A stretch of DNA of 6,256 bases from Candidatus Methanoperedens sp. GTDB lineage: Archaea > Halobacteriota > Methanosarcinia > Methanosarcinales > Methanoperedenaceae. The stretch's first letter is position 1. Each line of letters begins with the position of its first letter. Shown one piece after another: positions 1 through 4,764 of this stretch. Position numbers and translations under genes: made by a program. The notes under the pieces were generated by a model. The model searched no databases, was not told where the DNA came from, and saw nothing but the letters and a program-made list of their open reading frames with translations. Location of the stretch: positions 1 through 6,256 of the forward strand of contig JAPZAN010000035.1 of assembly GCA_027460605.1 (NCBI GenBank), read 5' to 3'.

Positions 1-926
1 TATTCCTTTTTCATATCTGTGAACTGGACATCGTACTTGCTTCCGGTGTTCAGTTTCCTGCCGTATTCAAGCGTCCACATGCCGTCCTTATACACAGCCT
101 TGCCTTTTATGTCAGCCCTATCGCCCGTAGGAGGTCTTACTATGATTCCAGCTATTTCGTCGTTAGCCTTGTATGTATCCTTGAATGGCTGCTTCTGGTC
201 ATCAAGTATCCAGTACGGCGGTGCAGGCTGGTCTGCCGAAGTATAGTTCGGAGCGGTCTTTGCTGCATTGATGTTATCCGAGTATGGGCCAGTTCCATTG
301 TCGCTGTGCCTCCCGGCATCCGGCATGTCTTTGCTGTAATGCGTGGAATCCAGATACTGGTCGTCAACGTAACCTGTCGGGTTTGTTCGCACCAATTTCA
401 TGTGCCAGATGTCCGCCATCTCACCGGGATTTGAAGTATATTTGTTGCCAAAATCTTTGATATCTGCATTCTCGCCTACATGGCATACGGCAAAACAACC
501 CGATGCATCAAATGTGGAAGTGTTTATGTTCCATATCTGAGCGAACTTATCTTCATAATATGTATTCTCGCCGCCTTCCTTGGCACCTGATGTTTTAAGC
601 TGCTTCCAGCTTCCATCAGCCTGCTTTTGCCATGGCATGCGCCTCAAGCTTTCTGTGGGGTCGTTCCAGGTAGCAAGGAAATACACAGAATCATCGGTAT
701 AGACGCTCTTCAGCGTGACCGTATGCGTCCCCGTATTTGCTCCGCCCGCCACGTTAACCGTCATGGCAGTTGCCTGGTTCCATATCGCTTCTGGCGTGCC
801 GTCGATGACAGGCGCTGTAGCTACCTTTACAGAAGTAAGGGTACCCGCAGAACCCATTCCCATGCTTAACGACAGCCATATCACTAATCCTATTACTATT
901 GACTTACTAACTTTCCCTATTTTCAT
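1..926 (-). CDS. Exported ethylbenzene dehydrogenase-related heme-binding protein, C-terminus outside window
   Basis: The frame is open from ATG at 926 to the window edge, giving 308 residues without a stop. A strong ribosome binding site (GGAGGAG, 931-937) fixes the start. Residues 1-28 look like a signal peptide: lysines at 2, 5 and 8, a hydrophobic core at about 9-24, then SAG. Residues about 38-100 match the EB_dh-type fold (APVIDGTPEAIW, then VYFLATWNDPTESLRRMPW). Later DAGRHSDNG (204-211) and WTLEYGRKLNTG (284-295) also fit that family. In known EB_dh gamma subunits a Met and a Lys ligate heme b; M97 and K291 are candidates here by position only. A separate C144-FAV-C148-H149 motif could bind heme c covalently. 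Three N-glycosylation sequons (N135, N210, N227) fit a surface protein. The likely role is extracytoplasmic electron transfer; the redox partner is unknown. Family assignment is confident, physiological role is not. Confidence 0.82.
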   Translation of the reverse strand, partial: MKIGKVSKSIVIGLVIWLSLSMGMGSAGTLTSVKVATAPVIDGTPEAIWNQATAMTVNVAGGANTGTHTVTLKSVYTDDSVYFLATWNDPTESLRRMPWQKQADGSWKQLKTSGAKEGGENTYYEDKFAQIWNINTSTFDASGCFAVCHVGENADIKDFGNKYTSNPGEMADIWHMKLVRTNPTGYVDDQYLDSTHYSKDMPDAGRHSDNGTGPYSDNINAAKTAPNYTSADQPAPPYWILDDQKQPFKDTYKANDEIAGIIVRPPTGDRADIKGKAVYKDGMWTLEYGRKLNTGSKYDVQFTDMKKE

Positions 927-930
927 ATAA

Positions 931-937
931 CTCCTCC
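931..937 (-). promoter_or_regulatory. Strong Shine-Dalgarno of the heme-protein gene
   Basis: GGAGGAG on the minus strand lies 4 nt before the ATG at 926. It is the strongest ribosome binding site in the window and decides the start of the exported heme-binding protein. It also implies a real 5' leader for this gene, unlike several neighbours. Confidence 0.85.
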
Positions 938-1017
938 CAGATATCGTATGCACTCTTCACCCAATTTTCATAGTGCTTGGTTTGCTACTTATCTGTGATA
1001 TGTAGTTTGTCTTCAAA

Positions 1018-1026
1018 GCTTATAAC
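1018..1026 (-). promoter_or_regulatory. Possible TATA box of the heme-protein gene
   Basis: GTTATAAGC on the minus strand resembles an archaeal TATA box. A start site about 26 nt downstream would fall near 995 and give a leader of roughly 70 nt carrying the ribosome binding site. The 180-bp divergent region is AT-rich and other TATA-like words exist, so the choice is tentative. Confidence 0.3.
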
Positions 1027-1072
1027 ATTTTTCAAATATGAAAGCTATTTTATTTTGGATCTTATTTGCAAA

Positions 1073-1081
1073 CTTTTAAAT
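1073..1081 (+). promoter_or_regulatory. TATA box of the MBL-fold hydrolase gene
   Basis: CTTTTAAAT is centred about 30 nt before the ATG at 1107. This spacing puts transcription start at or just before the start codon, so the mRNA is probably leaderless. A GGAG at 1088-1091 is 15 nt from the ATG, too far to act as a normal ribosome binding site. Confidence 0.5.
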
Positions 1082-1106
1082 GAATCCGGAGTATAGATGA
1101 ATTTAT

Positions 1107-1733
1107 ATGCAGGTTACTAAACTGGCAACTTCTTTCGATGATGCAAATGCATACCTGGTGGATGGCAATATACTGGTCGATGTGGGAATGGACGGCGAAA
1201 TGATAATCTCGGAATTAAGGAAATATATCCGTCCCGAAAATCTTGAAACCATCATACTCACCCACTGCCACTATGACCATTCAGGCGGTGCCGGAGTTGT
1301 CGCAAAAGTTACGGGCGCCAGAATAGCCATCCATAAAGACGATGCGCCGCTCCTCCAGAATGCACGCGCAAGCGCCTCAGAGTTATTCGGGATGAAAGCT
1401 CCCGGGGTTTTTCCGGATATGCTCTTAGAGGGTGGAGAGCTTCTCGGAGGGCTTCTGGTCATCCATACGCCCGGGCATACCCCCGGGGGAATCTGCCTCT
1501 ACGATGCCGGCTCAAAATACCTTTTTTCAGGTGACACGGTGTTCCAGGATGGGAGTTTCGGGCGCACCGACCTCTACGGGGGAAACGCGTCAAAGCTGAT
1601 TGAATCCATAAAAAAGCTCACACAACTTGATGTCAGCGTAATGTACCCAGGTCATGGGGATATAGTAATAAAAGATGCCAATGAGCAAATCAGGATGTCG
1701 CTTTTGATGGCATCCCAATATTCTGGTATATGA
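1107..1733 (+). CDS. Metallo-beta-lactamase-fold hydrolase (glyoxalase II-like)
   Basis: A complete 208-residue protein and probably a soluble cytoplasmic enzyme; no signal peptide or membrane segment is seen. All metal-binding elements of the metallo-beta-lactamase fold are present: THCHYDHSGG (H53, H55, D57, H58), HTPGHTPGG (H124), FSGDTVF (D143) and YPGHG (H183). This is the two-metal set of the glyoxalase II-like branch, and the length fits a single-domain hydrolase. The family includes thioester hydrolases, persulfide dioxygenases and others, so the substrate cannot be named from sequence. The ATG at 1107 is preferred because a TATA box lies about 30 nt upstream; an ATG at 1097 is out of frame and stops after seven codons. 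The gene is divergent from the exported heme protein and convergent with the small membrane protein, whose stop codon lies 14 bp beyond this one, so it is probably transcribed alone. Confidence 0.92.
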   Translation: MQVTKLATSFDDANAYLVDGNILVDVGMDGEMIISELRKYIRPENLETIILTHCHYDHSGGAGVVAKVTGARIAIHKDDAPLLQNARASASELFGMKAPGVFPDMLLEGGELLGGLLVIHTPGHTPGGICLYDAGSKYLFSGDTVFQDGSFGRTDLYGGNASKLIESIKKLTQLDVSVMYPGHGDIVIKDANEQIRMSLLMASQYSGI

Positions 1734-1734
1734 A

Positions 1735-1749
1735 TTTCCTTATTTTCTT
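1735..1749 (+). terminator. T-rich tail after the MBL-fold gene
   Basis: A T-rich stretch with three T runs begins just after the stop of the hydrolase gene. Archaeal transcription often ends at such oligo-T tracts without a hairpin. It lies in the 14-bp gap between convergent genes and runs into the end of the small membrane protein gene. Confidence 0.35.
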
Positions 1750-2070
1750 ATCTGCTTCTTACGAGTATAGCAACCCCGATAATCAGAATCAGCACGAGCA
1801 CGGGGGTGATTACGGTCTTTATCAGCCCGTACATCATATTCACGCTTGATGTCAGGTTTTTAATAGACTCTACAACCTGGTCGGTATCGTGAGATTTAAC
1901 ATGCGGTGTTTCAATAACCGGTCTTTCCATTTCGTAAGTTTCAGCAGGCGGTGCTGCAGCCTTGAAAGTCTCTTTTTTTGTGCGGCGGGAGGCTTTGGTA
2001 TTTGCTGCTGTGGCGGTCTGTTCTTTAATAATGCTTTAAATAATGCATCTTCACTCATTGAATTTGCCAT
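1748..2070 (-). CDS. Small C-terminally membrane-anchored protein, frame split at an A7 run (possible -1 frameshift)
   Basis: I do not recognise this family. The first frame starts at ATG 2070 (Met5 is another possible start) and encodes a basic, proline- and glutamine-rich N-terminal region with PPQQQIPKPPAAQKK. At 1972-1978 the minus strand reads A_AAA_AAG in the zero frame. A one-base backward shift there leads directly into a second frame (ETFKAAAPPAETYEMERPV) that runs to the TAA at 1748-1750. The joined product is 107 residues: polar residues 1-80, then a hydrophobic helix at about 84-103 (VITPVLVLILIIGVAILV) ending in RSR, typical of a tail anchor. Without the shift, the first frame gives only 66 residues with no membrane segment and a low-complexity basic tail. 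The second frame has its own ATG at 1930, but the upstream frame continues it smoothly. One missing A in the homopolymer would look identical, so sequencing error, true pseudogene and programmed frameshifting all remain possible. Confidence 0.6.
1972..1978 (-). promoter_or_regulatory. Candidate -1 slippery heptamer A_AAA_AAG
   Basis: In the zero frame of the small membrane protein the codons are CAA AAA AAG, so the heptamer is in the correct phase for -1 slippage, as at the bacterial dnaX site. A weak 5-bp hairpin (CAGCA/TGCTG, 1942-1956) begins 15 nt downstream, farther than the usual stimulator spacing. The phase is seen directly; function is inference. Confidence 0.4.
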
Positions 2071-2079
2071 TTTGTTGTA

Positions 2080-2086
2080 CCCTTCT
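2080..2086 (-). promoter_or_regulatory. Ribosome binding site of the small membrane protein
   Basis: AGAAGGG on the minus strand is followed by 9 nt and the ATG at 2070. The first two bases overlap the 3' arm of the adjacent 8-bp inverted repeat, so folding of that repeat could affect ribosome access. Confidence 0.5.
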
Positions 2087-2113
2087 GCCTCTAAACTTGA
2101 TATTCAGAGGCAG
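2085..2113 (-). repeat. Perfect 8-bp inverted repeat in the leader of the small membrane protein gene
   Basis: CTGCCTCT at 2085-2092 and AGAGGCAG at 2106-2113 are perfect inverted copies separated by 13 nt. The probable TATA box at 2133-2140 would place transcription start close to 2110. The structure would then be either an RNA hairpin at the very 5' end of the mRNA or a protein operator at the start site. Confidence 0.6.
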
Positions 2114-2132
2114 TAATTAGATTACTTATAGC

Positions 2133-2140
2133 TATTTAAA
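2133..2140 (-). promoter_or_regulatory. Probable TATA box of the small membrane protein gene
   Basis: TTTAAATA on the minus strand lies about 66 nt before the ATG at 2070. A start about 26 nt downstream would fall near 2110, leaving a leader that contains the ribosome binding site and much of the inverted repeat. A nearby TATAAG at 2125-2130 is an alternative. Confidence 0.4.
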
Positions 2141-2158
2141 TAATTTGGCTGCTGTCTT

Positions 2159-2305
2159 GAGACTTTTTATTATTTTCCGATTTGATAAACCACAGAGAGA
2201 ACAGAGGACACTGAGAAGAACGGCAACTCTCAGTGCTCTCTGTGTGCTCTGTGGTCGATTATCCTTACCTGGATTCATTTACCCAGAAGAAAATTAAAAA
2301 GTCTC
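2159..2305. mobile_element. MITE-like element with terminal inverted repeats and a nested palindrome
   Basis: The left end GAGACTTTTTATTATTTTC (2159-2177) and the inverse of the right end (2289-2305) match over 17 bases apart from a 2-nt insertion. Outside the ends, GCTGTCTT (2151-2158) and GTTGTCTT (2306-2313) form a direct repeat with one mismatch, as expected for an old 8-bp target duplication. Inside is a second palindrome: arms 2190-2215 and 2229-2254 match at 21 of 26 positions around a 13-nt loop, beginning CCACAGAG and ending CACTGAG. The element codes for nothing. A transposase would have to act in trans; none is in the window. Confidence 0.5.
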
Positions 2306-2318
2306 GTTGTCTTTTCAC

Positions 2319-2505
2319 GATAAAACTTTAAGAAAGTTTTATCAAAAACCGTTGCGCTGCTTTACTTCGCAGACACGTATGGCTTTGCCATACGTAAACC
2401 TTTAAGAAAGGTTTATCAAACGAGGGGTATGCAAAGCATACCCCAACACTGCGTAAACCGAAGTTTCGGTTTACGTGGATACCGCATAAAGCGAGGTGTC
2501 GCTTT
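2319..2505. repeat. Array of six perfect short-loop hairpins
   Basis: Six perfect inverted repeats occur in 187 bp: 2319-2343 (11-bp stem, AAG loop), 2375-2395 (9 bp, TTT), 2395-2415 (9 bp, AAG), 2424-2444 (9 bp, AAA), 2452-2475 (11 bp, 2-nt loop as written), and 2488-2505 (7 bp, GGTG). A weaker stem (4 bp, 2357-2372) fills the gap between the first two. Centres lie about 20-33 bp apart. The hairpins at 2319 and 2395 share CTTTaagAAAG and both run into ATCAAA. The one at 2375, read on the minus strand, shares GTATG(G)CAAAG(C)CATAC with the one at 2424, with paired changes in the outer stem. The array ends about 16 bp before the flippase promoter. I know no named family that it matches. Confidence 0.75.
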
Positions 2506-2520
2506 TCAAACAACCAGCAA

Positions 2521-2529
2521 TTATATTTA
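2521..2529 (+). promoter_or_regulatory. Probable TATA box of the flippase-like gene
   Basis: TTATATTTA lies about 33 nt before the ATG at 2558, so transcription would begin close to the ribosome binding site. The hairpin array is upstream of this box and would not be in the mRNA if this promoter is used. Confidence 0.4.
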
Positions 2530-2546
2530 TTGTCAATGCAAGTATC

Positions 2547-2553
2547 GAGGGGA
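2547..2553 (+). promoter_or_regulatory. Shine-Dalgarno that fixes the flippase start
   Basis: GAGGGGA ends 4 nt before the ATG at 2558. It selects this start over an in-frame ATG at 2429, which lies inside the hairpin array and would add 43 unlikely residues. Confidence 0.75.
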
Positions 2554-2557
2554 TTTC

Positions 2558-3510
2558 ATGGAACGTTTTAGAGCAAGGAATATCTGGTACGTGGCTATAA
2601 TCGGAGCGGTCGTTTTTGCGGTTTTCACACACGAGATAGGGTTCGGGAAATTTCTGGTTTTAATGGGAAACGTAAGCCTTCCGCTCATCCTGCTTGCTGT
2701 ATTTCTCAACTTATTGAATCTTATCTCATACACAGTCACATGGCGGGTACTGACCCCCGCGGATATCAGCCTTCACAAATTATTCAAGTTCTTTATGGCA
2801 GGGACATTTATCAACAATATAACTCCAACATTCGGGACTGGAGGAGAACCGGTAAAAGCGATGCTGCTCGGGAAGGAGACCGGCATCAGCAAGGCAGAAT
2901 GCTTTGCAGGCGTGGTGTCGCAGAGGATGCTTAACATGTTCCCATTTTTTACAATCGGGATGATAGGTATCTGGCTCTTATTTTCAAAACCCAGGCAGAT
3001 CCAGCTTGCAACCTGGCAAATTGCCGCAATGCTTTTCTCTATAGGGCTTGCTTTTTTCGCATTCGGGCTTATCATCTATTTCTATCTGAGAAAGGACAAA
3101 CTCTCTTCATTTGTCCAATCAGCCATCCGTTTTTTTGCTCCATTCATAGGATTGGTGAAAAAGGGTTTCGACCACAAGGCATATACCGCAGCCGTGGAGG
3201 AATCGATTGATTCTTTCCATGGGGGTCTTAAGAACATCAGCCATAACAAATACGGGCTTGGAAAAGCTATTTTGTTCTCTTATTTTGGATGGATATTGGA
3301 TATCCTGGCAATATATACAATATTTCTTTCAATAGGTGAAACGAATATCCATATCACATATACGGCGGCGTTCCGGTCGAAATGGCAGTGCTTGCGACAT
3401 TGCTGTATCGGCTGGCATCCTACTGGTTTAATACAGTGCTGGGGGCATTTTATTTATGGGGTGCGCTAAAGACCGGCTATGGTCAAGTTCAAAATAACGT
3501 AAAAAACTGA
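2558..3510 (+). pseudogene. Flippase-like membrane protein (LPG synthase TM / UPF0104 family), disrupted near its 3' end
   Basis: Residues 1-267 form a normal multi-pass membrane protein, with helices at about 9-24, 41-63, 126-143, 153-177 and 237-259. The family motif region FINNITPTFGTGGEPVKAM (84-102) is intact. The family includes AglD-like proteins and lysylphosphatidylglycerol synthase membrane domains, which handle lipid-linked or membrane lipid substrates. After about 3358 the frame becomes nonsense and ends at 3469. From 3361 another frame resumes a typical family C-terminus (YGGVPVEMAVLATLLYRLAS, then YWFNTVLGAFYLWGA) to the TGA at 3508-3510. The piece normally between these parts, a membrane segment with a conserved PGG-like motif, is missing, probably some 30-45 codons. 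Restoring the frame needs a missing length of 3n+1 bases, so this is a deletion rather than a one-base slip. It is either a real pseudogene or a deletion error in the assembly. Confidence 0.75.
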
Positions 3511-3517
3511 AAATCTG

Positions 3518-3569
3518 ACAGGATTAACAGGATGAACTGGATTTTGTATATTTATCCTGTCAATCCTGT
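3518..3569. repeat. Dispersed-type palindrome with ACAGGAT words
   Basis: The left arm ACAGGATTAACAGGAT (3518-3533) and the inverse of the right arm (3554-3569) match at 15 of 16 positions around a 20-nt loop. Each arm holds two copies of ACAGGAT. It lies between the convergent flippase and ligase genes, where it could also form a bidirectional RNA hairpin. From memory, palindromes of this kind are dispersed in many prokaryotic genomes; copy number here cannot be seen. Confidence 0.7.
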
Positions 3570-3601
3570 TATCCCGTCCGAAAATTGCTTAAATGACATG
3601 C

Positions 3602-3607
3602 AAAAAA
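3602..3607 (-). terminator. T6 tract downstream of the ATP-grasp gene
   Basis: TAATTTTTTG on the minus strand gives a six-T run about 20 nt after the TAG stop at 3628-3630. This fits an archaeal oligo-T terminator; no hairpin immediately precedes it. Confidence 0.35.
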
Positions 3608-3627
3608 TTATGTAAATTAAAACCATG

Positions 3628-4515
3628 CTATAAACTGTCTTTTTTAAAAGTGAAACTGCCTTTTACGCTTACTTCTCCCGGAAGTTCCCCGAAGCTTGAT
3701 TTTAAAATCAAGTCAGCTATCTCGACATCAAGTACTCTTGCAATTGCGATGATGGAAGTCGTGGGTCTCGGGTTCACATCAACAACATACGGCTTATCCC
3801 CAAGCACGATATCCACGCCCGCATACCCGCGGCATCCCAGGACATTTGTTGCTTTTTTTGCCACCTTGATAATCTCGCCATTCCTGCCGCAGTAATATGG
3901 CACAGTACCGCCTTTATATGAAATGTTCCCGCATATTTCAATACGCTGCCTGTTGACAGTGAGAGGAAGCTGGGTCTTGCCGGTTATTACGCTTGCGCTT
4001 AGATGTTCACCATTAATAAACTTTGTAGCGATGAAACCGTCTTTTAACCTCCCGCTCCTGCTTCTATATATTCCTTCGGAAGCGCAGCCAGACCTGGGCT
4101 TTATAACAAAATCGCCTTCATATTCCCCGCTTCCTATGGTTTCAGGCACGGGTATTTTTGCCCGAAGAAGTGCGCGCGTGCATTCAAGTTTGTCGGCGCA
4201 GAGGCGCACGGAACCGGATGGGCATCCGAGATTTACGGTGTTCTCTTCGATTATCGCTGTCATGTCTCCGAGCAACTCATCAGGCGCTATAACAAGAGCC
4301 GCATCGCACTTTATTGATAATTTTTCAAGTGCATCTTCAAACCTTCCCGAAATGACAGCTTTCCCGGCATCAAGCCGTGCGCCGGCTGTGGGATAGAAAA
4401 CTTCATGACCGCATGAAACAAAACTTCCAACAAGTGTGCCGAGCATGGCTCTCCCTTCGAGCATGAATTCATCCACGCCTGCCCCCACAGCATATTCTGC
4501 GACCAGTATTTTCAT
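3628..4515 (-). CDS. mfnD: ATP-grasp ligase, probable tyramine--L-glutamate ligase (methanofuran synthesis)
   Basis: A complete 295-residue, probably cytosolic protein, close in length to the archaeal family containing MJ0815 (MfnD). MfnD joins glutamate to tyramine using ATP, an early step in making the methanofuran core. ATP-grasp landmarks are in order: an N-terminal domain (1-100), CADKLECTRALL with K109, the nucleotide-binding strand DFVIKPRSGCASEGI with K139, TKFINGEH with E170, and the metal-binding C-terminal part GYAGVDIVLG (D235) and VVDVNPRPTTS (D246, N248). The ATG at 4515 has no ribosome binding site, but a TATA-like element is centred about 29 nt upstream, so a leaderless mRNA is likely. 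The start residues MKILVAEYAVGAG suit this family. The gene is divergent from the LeuC/HacA gene. Other ATP-grasp peptide ligases share the fold; the name rests on overall resemblance and is fairly but not fully secure. Confidence 0.8.
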   Translation of the reverse strand: MKILVAEYAVGAGVDEFMLEGRAMLGTLVGSFVSCGHEVFYPTAGARLDAGKAVISGRFEDALEKLSIKCDAALVIAPDELLGDMTAIIEENTVNLGCPSGSVRLCADKLECTRALLRAKIPVPETIGSGEYEGDFVIKPRSGCASEGIYRSRSGRLKDGFIATKFINGEHLSASVITGKTQLPLTVNRQRIEICGNISYKGGTVPYYCGRNGEIIKVAKKATNVLGCRGYAGVDIVLGDKPYVVDVNPRPTTSIIAIARVLDVEIADLILKSSFGELPGEVSVKGSFTFKKDSL

Positions 4516-4539
4516 GGTATTATGGAACGGGCTGATTCG

Positions 4540-4548
4540 TAATAAAAC
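4540..4548 (-). promoter_or_regulatory. TATA box of the ATP-grasp ligase gene
   Basis: GTTTTATTA on the minus strand is centred about 29 nt before the ATG at 4515, placing the transcription start at or next to the start codon. There is no ribosome binding site, which supports leaderless translation. Confidence 0.5.
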
Positions 4549-4625
4549 TGTAGCCTGACCCGTTTCAAAACGTGTGCAAATACGCGTTCGTAAATTCTTT
4601 TGGTGTTAAATTTCGCTTAAAATAA

Positions 4626-4691
4626 CTTTGCGCTCTTGGCGTGCTTTGCGGTGCAGGATTTTCCACCGCAGAGGGCGCAAAGCACGCAAAG
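4626..4691. repeat. Dispersed-type palindrome with GCAAAG words between divergent promoters
   Basis: Arms 4626-4653 and 4664-4691 match at 22 of 28 positions around a 10-nt loop; the loop-proximal ends GCGGTG/CACCGC pair perfectly. A second register pairs GCGTGCTTTGCG (4639-4650) perfectly with CGCAAAGCACGC (4676-4687) across a 25-nt loop. Both are possible because the right arm repeats CGCAAAG. It lies in the 249-bp region between the ligase and LeuC/HacA genes, outside both TATA boxes. Confidence 0.7.
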
Positions 4692-4734
4692 AATTTGCCC
4701 AACACTAAATTTTTTTTCATTCCCGTAAATACCT

Positions 4735-4742
4735 ATTTATTT
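4735..4742 (+). promoter_or_regulatory. TATA box of the LeuC/HacA gene
   Basis: TATTTATT is centred about 26 nt before the ATG at 4765, in an AT-rich stretch running to 4750. No ribosome binding site is present, so the mRNA is probably leaderless or nearly so. Confidence 0.45.
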
Positions 4743-4764
4743 TTAAAAATCCTATAATCATGAA

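Noticed and set aside
1870..1971. Zero-frame tail of the small gene as a functional C-terminus
   Set aside because: The tail is basic and low in complexity, while the -1 frame continues into a coherent linker and membrane helix; it is more likely an out-of-frame by-product.
2319..2505. CRISPR array
   Set aside because: The units are self-complementary hairpins of differing sequence, with no constant repeat separating unique spacers of equal length.
2429..2557. N-terminal extension of the flippase frame by 43 codons
   Set aside because: It would translate the hairpin array; the ATG at 2558 has a good ribosome binding site and begins a typical family N-terminus.
3589..3630. Pyrrolysine read-through of the TAG stop of the ATP-grasp gene
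   Set aside because: Read-through would add only 12 residues with no recognisable feature, and the family already ends here.
3923..4396. A 157-codon open frame on the plus strand inside the ATP-grasp gene
   Set aside because: It is antisense to a well-supported enzyme with all its motifs; the translated sequence shows no domain and there is no suitable start signal.
4561..4572. Short palindrome CGTTTcaAAACG upstream of the ATP-grasp promoter as an operator
   Set aside because: Only 5 bp per arm in AT-rich DNA; expected by chance and without a second copy nearby.
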